From NCBI RefSeq assembly GCF_002964605.1, contig NZ_KZ672986.1, positions 2,043-52,302 on the forward strand: a stretch of 50,260 bases of DNA, read 5' to 3'. The stretch's first letter is position 1. Each line of letters starts with the position of its first letter. This document shows, in pieces, positions 16,575-24,835 of this stretch. The DNA comes from Vallitalea okinawensis (GTDB lineage: Bacteria; Bacillota; Clostridia; Lachnospirales; PQDH01). A program made the position numbers and the translations under genes. The notes below the pieces were generated by a model, which was not told where the DNA came from, searched no databases, and was given only the letters and a program-made list of their open reading frames with translations.

Positions 16575-17954
16575 ATGATATTACTAGAGTGTGGTGAAGG
16601 AACTGGTAGTAGAACTTTTATATCAGCTAAAGATATGCCCTTTCAATTAACACATGTCAATCTAGATACAAGCTATATAAATGGACAAGATGTATTAATT
16701 AAATTTTCTAGTTTAGTTCTTATGGAGGCATTCGTCAGTGGTGCAACTGTACGTTTGCAGTATGAGTTATTGAGAGTATGTGGTAATGAGGACCCCGTAT
16801 CTATTGGAACTTGGATGTTTGAGGAGGTTGGGTCTGCACCTGTTGTATTTGAGAGCCAAGAAGAGTCCTTTAGTTTTATTTTTTGTGAGTCTATCAACTG
16901 TTCACAATGTTGTGAGTATTTTGTTAGAGTAACACCTCTTGAAATTACAGGAGCTACTACAACGGTGAGTAATGGTAGAATAGCGGCACTTTCTAATACT
17001 TTAAATGTAGAGCGAAGACTACCAAAAGCAAAAGATATCCTTTTGGTATGTGGACAAGAGAATGGCAGTGCAATTTTTAGACAAGCAACGGTGTCACAAC
17101 CGCCTGTTAATGTAGCACATGTTGCAATTGATACCTCATGTTTAACAGGACCTAAGATTTTAATAGAGTTTTCCAGTGTTATAGAAAGTGCTTTTAGAGT
17201 ACAAGATGTTCGACTGGAGTTTGAATTATTTAGAGTCTGTGATGACAAAGAAGCTCTATCTCGAGGGATTTGGACTTTTGAAAGGAAAAATACTGCTGTA
17301 CCATCGGCCATAGATAATACCTTTACATTTGTCTTTTGCGATGATATACCTTGTACGGGTTGCTGTGAATATTTTGTTACAGTAAGAGCTATTGAGTTAA
17401 TTGTAGGGGCTCCAGCCATTTATTTAGGTGTGACAGTCGATCATGCAAATCTAGTAGCTATAGCTCAATTATCAGATAGTGATGTCAGAGTCTATGGCAA
17501 AAGTATTGAGAATAAAGGTAAGAAAACGTTAATGGAATGTGGTTCAGGAACTGGTAGTAAAGTATTCACATCATCAAGTGATTCTGCTTTTCAATTGGCT
17601 CATACAACTATCGATACAACTTGTCTATGTAAGCCGATTGTGAACATTGAGTTTTCAAGTATTTTAAGCTTCCAACAGCTTGTGGATCAAGGAAGAGCTC
17701 AATTACGGTATGAACTATTTAGGGTTTGTGACAATAGAGAACCCATGTCCATAGGTGTTTGGATAGTTGGGTGGATAGACTTTCGTATTATAGATCGATC
17801 AACCGGTGTTTTTGACTTCACCTATTGTGATTGTAAGACTTGTGTAGGATGCTGTGATTATTTTGTAGAGGTTACACCCATTGAACTAACAGACGGGTTA
17901 ATAACTGCCACTGTAAGTAATGGTAGAATGGCTGCATTGGCTCAATCATCTTGA
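16575..17954 (+). CDS. DUF4489-like three-domain protein, class 2
   Basis: A 459-residue protein that begins directly with a domain (residues 2-144), followed by domains at about 154-300 and 316-457. The first and third domains are alike (CGxGTGSRTF, FQL(T/A)H, VSNGR(I/M)AAL); the middle one differs (CGQENGSAIF and a longer last loop). Thus the order is a fixed 1-2-3 pattern distinct from the alpha-beta-gamma class. Cys motifs CSQCCEYFV, CTGCCEYFV and CVGCCDYFV are all intact. No signal peptide or membrane segment. GAAAGGAGG precedes the ATG. Function unknown. Confidence 0.8.
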   Translation: MILLECGEGTGSRTFISAKDMPFQLTHVNLDTSYINGQDVLIKFSSLVLMEAFVSGATVRLQYELLRVCGNEDPVSIGTWMFEEVGSAPVVFESQEESFSFIFCESINCSQCCEYFVRVTPLEITGATTTVSNGRIAALSNTLNVERRLPKAKDILLVCGQENGSAIFRQATVSQPPVNVAHVAIDTSCLTGPKILIEFSSVIESAFRVQDVRLEFELFRVCDDKEALSRGIWTFERKNTAVPSAIDNTFTFVFCDDIPCTGCCEYFVTVRAIELIVGAPAIYLGVTVDHANLVAIAQLSDSDVRVYGKSIENKGKKTLMECGSGTGSKVFTSSSDSAFQLAHTTIDTTCLCKPIVNIEFSSILSFQQLVDQGRAQLRYELFRVCDNREPMSIGVWIVGWIDFRIIDRSTGVFDFTYCDCKTCVGCCDYFVEVTPIELTDGLITATVSNGRMAALAQSS

Positions 17955-18002
17955 AGTGAGTATAAAAATAATCAATAAATATAAAAGAATGGAGGTATAT
18001 AA

Positions 18003-19475
18003 ATGCCATACAATCAACATTATCAAGAGTATAAACCAATTAACTGTAAAGAGCAAAAAGTGTTTTTAGAATGTGGTCAAGGCTCAGGGAGTAAAACTTT
18101 TTTCTCAACTGATGATACTCCTTTTCAAATAGCTTTCGTTACTCTAGAGACCATAAGAATAAATAAAAAAGAAAATTTGATAAAGTTCTCTAGCTCAGTT
18201 AGATTAAATCGATTGGATGCTCTTTCGGGTGCTGTAAAGTTACAGTACGAGTTATTAAGATCATGTGATGGAGAGGAGGCAATAACCTTAGGTTCATGGA
18301 TCTTTGAGAAATCTGATATTGCTAATAATAGATTTAATACCGTAGAGGAATCCTTCAATTTCGTTTTCTGTGATTCTTCAAAATGTGTGTATGAATGTAA
18401 TTATTTTGTAAGAGTTACACCTTTGGAAATAACAAATTATACGGCTACTGTTAGTAATGGTAGAATAGCGGCATTGAGTCAAGTATGTCTTCATAGTGTG
18501 GATTACGATAATAAGAAATTTGATATCAATAGTACTATTGCTTGTGGAAAAGGGAATGGGGGCATTGTTTTTAAAGAAGATGGATTACGGTTAGCAAGCG
18601 ATATAGCACATGTTTCTGTTGATGTAACAGGTTTAATGAAACCTAAAATCTTAATTGAATTTTCCAGCATAATTAAACTAGCAGAAGATATAGAAGATGT
18701 AATTCTAAGATTTGATTTATTGAGGGGATGTGATGAGGGAGAACCTGTATTACGAGGATCTTGGATATTTGAAGCAACAGACTCGGATATTTTGGTTAAT
18801 AGAGCTTTTAGTTTTATATATTGTGATATTGAAGATATATCAGATTGCTGTGATTATTTTGTAAGGGTAACACCACTTGATATAAGTGAAGGAGGAGGGG
18901 TTGATGATGATGTAACAGTTTATAGTGCTAGAATGATTGCTGTTATTCAATCATCTAATGTATATCCAACCAAAGATCCTCTATTAAAGTGTACACAATC
19001 TAAAAACTTATTACTAGCATGCGGTACAAGCACTGGAAGTAGAACATTTACATCACAAAGTGATCAGACTTTTCAATTAGCTAATGTTTCTGTAGATACA
19101 TCTTGCTTATGTAAGCCTATAGTCAATATTCAATTTTCAAGTCTAGTCAGTTATCAACTGGTAGGAGCAGGAGAGGACTTGGAGGCATCGATACAATTAC
19201 GCTATGAACTGTTTAGAAAATGTGAGAATAAAAGAACCACTTCATTAGGAGTCTGGGAATTTGAGCGGACTGAAAACGGTGCTGAAAACATAGCCGGTAC
19301 AGAAACATTTGATTTTGTTTACTGTGACCGTTCAGTAGATCCAGGTTGTTGTGATTATTTTGTAACCGTTACAGCTATTGAAATAATAGAAGGTACCGAC
19401 ATATTAAGTGTTGCTACAGTGGGGAATGGTAGAATAGCTGCCTTAGCAGAAGGAAAGGAGGTTCAATTTAAATGA
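18003..19475 (+). CDS. DUF4489-like three-domain protein, class 2
   Basis: A 490-residue protein with a 17-residue polar N-terminus and domains at about 19-160, 177-315 and 335-487. Domain 1 has an altered Cys motif (CVYECNYFV) and domain 2 lacks the first Cys (DISDCCDYFV). Domain 2 carries the GNGG word and a DDDVTVYSARM ending shared with the middle domain of the next gene. GGAGG precedes the ATG. Its TGA overlaps the next ATG by 4 nt, the only such overlap in the array, which suggests coupled translation. Function unknown. Confidence 0.8.
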   Translation: MPYNQHYQEYKPINCKEQKVFLECGQGSGSKTFFSTDDTPFQIAFVTLETIRINKKENLIKFSSSVRLNRLDALSGAVKLQYELLRSCDGEEAITLGSWIFEKSDIANNRFNTVEESFNFVFCDSSKCVYECNYFVRVTPLEITNYTATVSNGRIAALSQVCLHSVDYDNKKFDINSTIACGKGNGGIVFKEDGLRLASDIAHVSVDVTGLMKPKILIEFSSIIKLAEDIEDVILRFDLLRGCDEGEPVLRGSWIFEATDSDILVNRAFSFIYCDIEDISDCCDYFVRVTPLDISEGGGVDDDVTVYSARMIAVIQSSNVYPTKDPLLKCTQSKNLLLACGTSTGSRTFTSQSDQTFQLANVSVDTSCLCKPIVNIQFSSLVSYQLVGAGEDLEASIQLRYELFRKCENKRTTSLGVWEFERTENGAENIAGTETFDFVYCDRSVDPGCCDYFVTVTAIEIIEGTDILSVATVGNGRIAALAEGKEVQFK

Positions 19476-20908
19476 GTGTAGATAGAGATTGTGATATACG
19501 ACTTGTATGTGGTGAAGGGTCTGGAAGTAGAACATTTACATCATCTAATGAGACATCCTTTCAATTAGCTCATGTTACACTTGAAACAAGCTGCTTGGAT
19601 AAAACAGAAGTATTAATCAAGTTTTCAAGTGAAGTTGTATTAGAGAAAGAAGCTGAGGGAGGCAGAACAGCTAGGTTAAAGTATGAATTATTTAGAAGCT
19701 GTGAGGGTGTAGAACCTACATGTTTAGGAACGTGGATATTTGAGAAAGAGGATTCTTTTAACACCAGACTTCGACGATTGGAAGAATCATTTAACTTTAA
19801 TTACTGTGATCAGCAAAAGGTGACCGATTGTTGTGATTATTTTGTGAGTGTCACACCTCTTCAATTAATTAACACCTCAGCAATGGTGAGTAATGGACAG
19901 ATGGCTGCATTAATATCATTAAAAGATGAAAAGAGAAGAAAGATAGAACCAAGAGATACTATACTGGTCTGTGGAGAAGGCAATGGTGGCGCTGTATTTA
20001 AAGAAAATAGCTTGTTCCTTCCAGTTGATATAGCCCATGTGTCAATAGATACTACTTGGTTAGATCAACCAAGTATCTTAATCGAGTTTTCAAGTATTAT
20101 TAAGCTATCTGAGGATATTGTAGATACAATACTTCAATTTGAATTATTGAGAGTGTGTGGTGATAGTGAGCCAGTATCTCGTGGTCTATGGACCTTTGAA
20201 GTCGAGAACTCCCGAGAGTTAACCAACAAAACTTTTAATTTTATCTTTTGTGAATGTCAAGCCATATCCTGTAGTTGTGAATATTTTGTAAGAGTTATTC
20301 CACGAGTAATTGAAGAGTCAGGCACCGGGGTTAATGATGATGTGACGGTTTACAGTGCTGAGATGGTAGCAACAGCACAAGGAACCAAGATGTTTTTCAA
20401 AGACTATTTGAATAGAAGATTATTGCATAAAAAACAGAATGAAATAATGCTCATATGTGGAGACAGTAGTGGAAGCAGGACATTTACATCAGCTAGTGAA
20501 CAAGCTTTTCAATTAGCCCATGTTACAATTGATAGCACTTTTTTATTTAAACCGATAGTAGATATTCAGTTTTCAAGTATTGTAAGTGCAAACGTGGAGA
20601 ATTTGCTGGATGACGCTAATTCTGCTATACAATTACGGTATGAATTATTTAGAGTGTGTGATAATAGACAACCTCTTACATTAGGTGTATGGGAATTCGA
20701 ATTGACTAATGGTGTTGGCAGCCAGAGGAATAGTACTACTGAGTCATTTGATTTTGTTTATTGTGATGAGATCATATGTAAAGGATGTTGTGATTATTTT
20801 GTAACGGTTACTGCGCTAGAAGTGACAGTAGGTACTGATGTACAAACTGTGGCAACAGTTGACAATGGTAGAATTGCTGCTATAGTAAGTTCTTCATGTT
20901 GTGATTAA
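19472..20908 (+). CDS. DUF4489-like three-domain protein, class 2
   Basis: A 478-residue paralogue with domains at about 8-149, 163-308 and 323-476. The first domain starts after only a few residues (RLVCGEGSGSRTF). Cys motifs are VTDCCDYFV, ISCSCEYFV and CKGCCDYFV. The protein ends in SSCCD, a Cys pair at the extreme C-terminus not seen in the neighbours. The AAAGGAGG site lies inside the upstream coding region, and the start overlaps the upstream stop. No signal peptide. Function unknown. Confidence 0.8.
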   Translation: MSVDRDCDIRLVCGEGSGSRTFTSSNETSFQLAHVTLETSCLDKTEVLIKFSSEVVLEKEAEGGRTARLKYELFRSCEGVEPTCLGTWIFEKEDSFNTRLRRLEESFNFNYCDQQKVTDCCDYFVSVTPLQLINTSAMVSNGQMAALISLKDEKRRKIEPRDTILVCGEGNGGAVFKENSLFLPVDIAHVSIDTTWLDQPSILIEFSSIIKLSEDIVDTILQFELLRVCGDSEPVSRGLWTFEVENSRELTNKTFNFIFCECQAISCSCEYFVRVIPRVIEESGTGVNDDVTVYSAEMVATAQGTKMFFKDYLNRRLLHKKQNEIMLICGDSSGSRTFTSASEQAFQLAHVTIDSTFLFKPIVDIQFSSIVSANVENLLDDANSAIQLRYELFRVCDNRQPLTLGVWEFELTNGVGSQRNSTTESFDFVYCDEIICKGCCDYFVTVTALEVTVGTDVQTVATVDNGRIAAIVSSSCCD

Positions 20909-20948
20909 GTGTGATCCAAATATAGAATAACCAATTGGAGGTTTAGAT

Positions 20949-22409
20949 ATGTCAAATAGTCAATACGTAGAATATATACCTTACCAACGAGAGAAAGGAG
21001 ACATACTTTTAGAATGTGGTCTAGGAAGTGGAAGTAAAACCTTTACTTCAATTAATGATACGCCCTTCCAAATGGCAAGAGTTTCTCTTAATACTAGTTG
21101 TTTAGATAAACCTAGAGTTCTATTTAAGTTTTCCAGTTTAGTCCGAGTAGAAAGATTGAATTCTAACGGAACAGTTCGATTAAAGTATGAATTATTTAAA
21201 ACTTGTAAAGGGGAATCCCCATTTTCACTGGGAACGTGGAATTTTGAAAAAATTAATATATCCGATTCTGATTTTTTAGATGTTGCCCAAGAATCGTTTA
21301 ATTTTATTTTCTGTGAATGCAATAACTGTCCTGACTGTTGTGATTATTTTGTAAAGGTAACGCCTCTTGAAATAACTGATGTTAGAGTAACAGTCAGTGA
21401 TGGCAGAATGGCTGCTATGGGTCAATCTGCTGAGGGTTGCATTTCACATGACTTCCAGGAGGATTATGTCTCTGAATATGTTAAACCAAAAGAAACCATA
21501 TTATCTTGTGGACAAGGTAATGGAAGTGTTATCTTTGGAACAGAAGATGAGCCCCCGGTTCGAATTGCAAGTGTTGAGTTAGATACCGCATCTCTTTGTG
21601 AACCTACTGTTTTGATTGAGTTTTCCAGCATTATAAGCTATATCCATGAGGAAGTTCCCGCCGAATCAGTTAATTTTCAATTCCAGCTGTTTAGAAGATG
21701 TGGTAAAAGATCAGCAATTTCACTGGGGAACTGGATATATAATGTAGGAGCAATAAGTGGAGAAATTCAAACAGCTCAGGGATTTGGATTTACTTATTGT
21801 GAATGTTTGAGTTTTATTGGATGCTGTGAGTATTTCGTGATGTTAACACCTATTGAAGTACCTACAGAGGAGCAAGAATTTGCAATGATCAGTAATTCTA
21901 GGATGACTGCACTAGCTCAATCATCTAAATTGGAAAGTAAAAAATTAGTACAACCAAAGAGTGAACCTAAAAGAACATTATTGGAATGTGGAAGTGGCAC
22001 AGGGAGTAGAACCTTTACTTCTTCTGATGACTCAGCTTTTCAATTAGCTCAGGTTACCATAGATACTAATAATTTATGTCAACCCAAAATCAATATCGAG
22101 TTTTCAAGTATTGTAAGTTTTGAAAGAACAAATTTTGATGGTCAGGAGTTAAATGCCTTACTTAGATATGAATTACTTAGAGTTTGTGAGGATGGTATTG
22201 AGGAATCGCAAGGCGTTTGGGCACTTGCTCGTATAGATCAGGATAGCATTCAGGTTACAGAATCATTTGATTTTACATTCTGTGAGCAAACAATATGTAA
22301 TAGAGGATGTTGTACTTATTTTGTAAAGGTAACACCAATCGAAATAGAAGCGGCAGAGGTCACTGTTAGCAACGGAAGGATAGCTGTATTAGTACAAGAA
22401 GGTTACTAA
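20949..22409 (+). CDS. DUF4489-like three-domain protein, class 2, last in array
   Basis: A 486-residue paralogue with a 17-residue N-terminal tail and domains at about 19-160, 182-325 and 341-484. Cys motifs are CPDCCDYFV, FIGCCEYFV and CNRGCCTYFV (the last with Thr in place of the acidic residue). The domain 2-3 linker is Lys/Pro-rich (SKKLVQPKSEPKR, residues about 325-340). TTGGAGG precedes the ATG. A strong terminator follows 47 nt later, closing the array. Function unknown. Confidence 0.8.
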   Translation: MSNSQYVEYIPYQREKGDILLECGLGSGSKTFTSINDTPFQMARVSLNTSCLDKPRVLFKFSSLVRVERLNSNGTVRLKYELFKTCKGESPFSLGTWNFEKINISDSDFLDVAQESFNFIFCECNNCPDCCDYFVKVTPLEITDVRVTVSDGRMAAMGQSAEGCISHDFQEDYVSEYVKPKETILSCGQGNGSVIFGTEDEPPVRIASVELDTASLCEPTVLIEFSSIISYIHEEVPAESVNFQFQLFRRCGKRSAISLGNWIYNVGAISGEIQTAQGFGFTYCECLSFIGCCEYFVMLTPIEVPTEEQEFAMISNSRMTALAQSSKLESKKLVQPKSEPKRTLLECGSGTGSRTFTSSDDSAFQLAQVTIDTNNLCQPKINIEFSSIVSFERTNFDGQELNALLRYELLRVCEDGIEESQGVWALARIDQDSIQVTESFDFTFCEQTICNRGCCTYFVKVTPIEIEAAEVTVSNGRIAVLVQEGY

Positions 22410-22455
22410 ACTAAGATTTATTAGAAATATAGTAATTTTGAATTAATTAGCATAT

Positions 22456-22492
22456 AAAGCTATAAGTCAGTAAATGAAGACTTATAGCTTTT
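22456..22492 (+). terminator. Terminator of the DUF4489-like array
   Basis: A perfect 12-bp stem (AAGCTATAAGTC/GACTTATAGCTT) with a 10-nt loop and a short T-run (TTTT). The stem is strong, the T-run weak. Confidence 0.75.
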
Positions 22493-22525
22493 GGATTCTT
22501 AAAAGAGGTAGTCAACTATTTCATA

Positions 22526-22554
22526 TTGATTTTTGATAACTGTCATGTTATATT
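22526..22554 (+). promoter_or_regulatory. Sigma-A-type promoter of coaBC
   Basis: TTGATT (22526-22531), 17-nt spacer, TATATT (22549-22554). Start of transcription would be about 22561, 24 nt before the ATG. This is a vegetative-type promoter, in contrast to the motifs found in the array before it. Confidence 0.6.
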
Positions 22555-22584
22555 GAAGATAATACACCGAAAGGAGATTCCGAG

Positions 22585-23790
22585 ATGTTAAAAGGAAAAA
22601 CCATTGTAATAGGTGTAAGTGGTGGTATTGCCGTTTATAAAGTTTGTGATGTGGTAAGCCGTTTAAAAAAGCTAAATGCTACTGTCCATGTCATCATGAC
22701 TGAAGCAGCTACAGAATTTGTTGCACCCTTAACTTTTCAATCATTGAGTCAGCAACCAGTTGTGGTAGATATGTTTGAAAAGGTGGAGAAGTGGGATATC
22801 GAGCATATTGCTTTGGCTAAGGCAGCGGATATCTTTTTAGTAGCGCCAGCCACAGCTAATATAATTGGTAAAATGGCCAATGGTATAGCAGATGATATGC
22901 TATCTACAACAGTCATGGCTACAAAAGCGCCTGTTCTTGTAGCACCTGCTATGAATACCAATATGTACGACAATCCTATTGTTCAAAAGAATATTAAAAG
23001 TCTTAAAGAATTTGGCTATCAATTCATTGAACCGGAATCAGGAAGATTAGCCTGTGGTGATATGGGTAAAGGAAAATTAGCCGATGTTGATACAATAATC
23101 CAAGCAATAAATCGAGAATTAATAAAGGATCAGCCCATGAAAGGTCTTAAAGTTCTTATAACAGCGGGACCAACTAGGGAACCTTTAGATCCTGTACGCT
23201 ATCTAACGAATCATTCTTCAGGAAAGATGGGTTATGCCATTGCAGAAGCAGCCGTCTTAAAAGGAGCAGAGGTTACATTAATATCAGGCCCTGTTACCCT
23301 AAGAGAACCTACTGGCTTAAAGGATTTTGTACAGATCCAAACAGCTGAAGAGATGTTTAGCATTGTTAAAGAAAACTTATCAGAGCAAGATATTATCATT
23401 AAATCAGCCGCAGTAGCAGATTATCGACCAAGATATTATCGTGATAATAAGATTAAAAAGTCCGATGAAGACTTAGAACTTCAATTAAATCGTAACCCAG
23501 ACATACTAAAATGGATCGGTATGCATAAAGAAGACCACCAAATTATTGTGGGATTCGCAGCTGAAACCAATGATGTCATGGAAAATGGTATTAAGAAGTT
23601 AAAAGCTAAACAAACGGATTTAATTGTTATAAATGATATAACAAAAGCTGGGGCAGGTTTTAAGTCAGATACGAATAAAGTAACCTTGGTGCATAAAGAT
23701 GGAAACGAAAAAAGTTATCCTCTAATGCCTAAAAAAGATTTAGCCCATATCATACTTGAAAATATTATTGATATCAGAAAAGATGGATAG
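22585..23790 (+). CDS. coaBC: Bifunctional phosphopantothenoylcysteine decarboxylase/phosphopantothenate-cysteine ligase
   Basis: A 401-residue cytoplasmic enzyme of coenzyme A synthesis: it joins 4-phosphopantothenate to cysteine using CTP, then decarboxylates the product to 4-phosphopantetheine. The N-terminal flavoprotein half (about 1-180) has IGVSGGIAVYK, APAMNTNMYDNP and the flexible-flap Cys in GRLACGDMGKGKL. The C-terminal ligase half has ITAGPTREPLDPVRYLTNHS, AAVADYRP, KI(K)K and GFAAET. The length equals the usual bifunctional form. AAAGGAG precedes the ATG. The next genes make the pantothenate substrate, so the locus covers vitamin B5 and part of CoA synthesis. Confidence 0.95.
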   Translation: MLKGKTIVIGVSGGIAVYKVCDVVSRLKKLNATVHVIMTEAATEFVAPLTFQSLSQQPVVVDMFEKVEKWDIEHIALAKAADIFLVAPATANIIGKMANGIADDMLSTTVMATKAPVLVAPAMNTNMYDNPIVQKNIKSLKEFGYQFIEPESGRLACGDMGKGKLADVDTIIQAINRELIKDQPMKGLKVLITAGPTREPLDPVRYLTNHSSGKMGYAIAEAAVLKGAEVTLISGPVTLREPTGLKDFVQIQTAEEMFSIVKENLSEQDIIIKSAAVADYRPRYYRDNKIKKSDEDLELQLNRNPDILKWIGMHKEDHQIIVGFAAETNDVMENGIKKLKAKQTDLIVINDITKAGAGFKSDTNKVTLVHKDGNEKSYPLMPKKDLAHIILENIIDIRKDG

Positions 23791-23796
23791 AATAAT
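23768..23796 (+). promoter_or_regulatory. Candidate promoter of the pantothenate operon
   Basis: TTGATA (23768-23773), a 17-nt spacer and AATAAT (23791-23796) overlap the end of coaBC. Transcription from about 23803 would give a leader of about 100 nt ending in the terminator at 23867-23903. Confidence 0.4.
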
Positions 23797-23866
23797 AAAA
23801 TATTATCGTTTATATCTGCTTTGATCCCATGGACAGAGACGGACAAGATACCTTAGGTGAAGTATA

Positions 23867-23903
23867 CCCTTCTTGGACACTGTCTGTTCAAGGAGGGTTT
23901 TTT
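23867..23903 (+). terminator. Terminator/attenuator directly before panG
   Basis: CCCTTCTTGGACA pairs with TGTTCAAGGAGGG (13 bp with G-U pairs) around a CTGTC loop and is followed by six T residues, a textbook intrinsic terminator. Only 26 nt, including the ribosome-binding site, separate it from the panG start. No promoter fits there, so transcription must pass through it; this points to attenuation. An upstream segment (ACAGA near 23833 and CAAG near 23843) could pair with its left arm as an antiterminator. Confidence 0.75.
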
Positions 23904-23929
23904 GATTGCAAGCTAGCAGGAGGTTCAAT

Positions 23930-24835
23930 ATGATTGGATTTATTGGAGCAGGACAAGTAGGGAAAACATTAGGAAGGTATTTTGCTAAGCATGGAGTACA
24001 AATTACTGGTTATTATAGTCGATCCTATGAATCAGCAAGTAAAGGTGCAGAACTCACTAAAAGTCAAGCCTTTAAAGAATTACGTGACTTAATTACTACA
24101 TCACAGTTAATTATGATGACTATGCCTGATGATAGGATTGGTGATATGGCTGTACATTTAGGAAAGCTCAACCTTGACTGGAAGAGTAAAATAGTATGCC
24201 ATACCAGTGGGGTTCACTCTTCGGCATTATTAGAACCCTTATTTCAACAAGGAGTTACCGTTGCATCTCTACACCCCATGTTATCTTTTGCTGATGAGGA
24301 TTATGCATTAAAAGTATTAGGTCAAACACCACTTACATTAGAAGGAAAAGGTACTCAGATGAACGAATTAAAAAAGATATTGCAAGTTGTTCATCTAAAA
24401 GTGCGTGAATTAAAAACTGAACAAAAATCCCTATATCATGCTGCAGCCTGTATAGTATCCAATTATCTTGTTACATTAATGGATATAGGGATAGAATGCT
24501 TAGTTAAAGCTGGATTTGAACAACATTCAGCTATAGAACTTATAGAACCTTTAGCAACTGGTACACTGCATAACTTTTTAGAAAAAGGGTCTGAAGCAGC
24601 TCTAACAGGACCTATTGCTCGAGGTGATGTTGGAACAATAAGAACACATTTACAAGCTATTTCTAAAGAGAATAAACATATAGAAGAAATTTATCGTTTA
24701 TTAGGTGAAAGCACCTTAAGCATTGTGCGTAAACAAAATCAATTAGATGAATACACTCTAGATGGTCTTAAGGAGGTATTACAAAATGAAAAAGGTAACA
24801 ACAGAAACTATCAGAAGAATGAAAACGAAAAATGA
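23930..24835 (+). CDS. panG: Rossmann-fold/DUF2520 protein, probable ketopantoate reductase PanG
   Basis: A 301-residue cytoplasmic protein with an N-terminal NAD(P)-binding fold (GFIGAGQVGKTLG at residues 3-15) and a C-terminal helical DUF2520 domain (YHAAACIVSNY, ARGDVGTIRTH). This architecture is that of PanG, an alternative ketopantoate reductase described in Francisella, Clostridioides and Enterococcus that replaces PanE. The gene lies first in a panBCD operon that otherwise lacks a reductase, which supports the assignment. I start it at the ATG 23930, 6 nt after AGGAGG; an in-frame TTG at 23906 would overlap the terminator. Its 3-prime end overlaps the start of panB by 50 nt. Confidence 0.8.
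   Translation: MIGFIGAGQVGKTLGRYFAKHGVQITGYYSRSYESASKGAELTKSQAFKELRDLITTSQLIMMTMPDDRIGDMAVHLGKLNLDWKSKIVCHTSGVHSSALLEPLFQQGVTVASLHPMLSFADEDYALKVLGQTPLTLEGKGTQMNELKKILQVVHLKVRELKTEQKSLYHAAACIVSNYLVTLMDIGIECLVKAGFEQHSAIELIEPLATGTLHNFLEKGSEAALTGPIARGDVGTIRTHLQAISKENKHIEEIYRLLGESTLSIVRKQNQLDEYTLDGLKEVLQNEKGNNRNYQKNENEK

Larger units (their letters stand above)
10026..22409 (+). repeat. Array of 11 genes with 23 DUF4489-like domains
   Basis: Every gene in this span consists of one or three copies of the same domain of about 140 residues. The shared landmarks in order are: CGxG near the start, a (V/L)D(T) strand, (K/E)FSS(I/V)(V/I), L(F/L)RxC, a W(x)(Y/F)E strand, F(x)F(x)(Y/F)C(D/E), then a C-x-x-CC(D/E)YFV segment and a final (I/M)AAL. 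The alternating pattern suggests an all-beta sandwich. Domain counts by gene are 1,1,1,3,3,1,1,3,3,3,3. From memory of the family the closest match is DUF4489, a clostridial domain of unknown function; no profile search was possible. Confidence 0.8.

Noticed and set aside
10026-22409. Recurring DNA words such as TTTTCAAGTAT suggested a CRISPR or simple-repeat array
   Set aside because: The words encode the conserved FSSI protein motif and recur about every 420 bp inside genes, with no short spacers.
10026-22409. Phage tail, pilus or S-layer protein cluster
   Set aside because: There are no signal peptides, sortase signals, S-layer anchoring domains, phage genes or assembly proteins in or beside the array.
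23803-23903. T-box or known riboswitch in the panG leader
   Set aside because: No T-box consensus (AGGGTGGNACCGCG-like) and no core words of known riboswitches are visible.
23829-23933. A leader peptide gene before panG
   Set aside because: The 34-codon frame has no ribosome-binding site, no run of one amino acid codon, and its path through the terminator stem explains its sequence. I keep only the attenuator claim.
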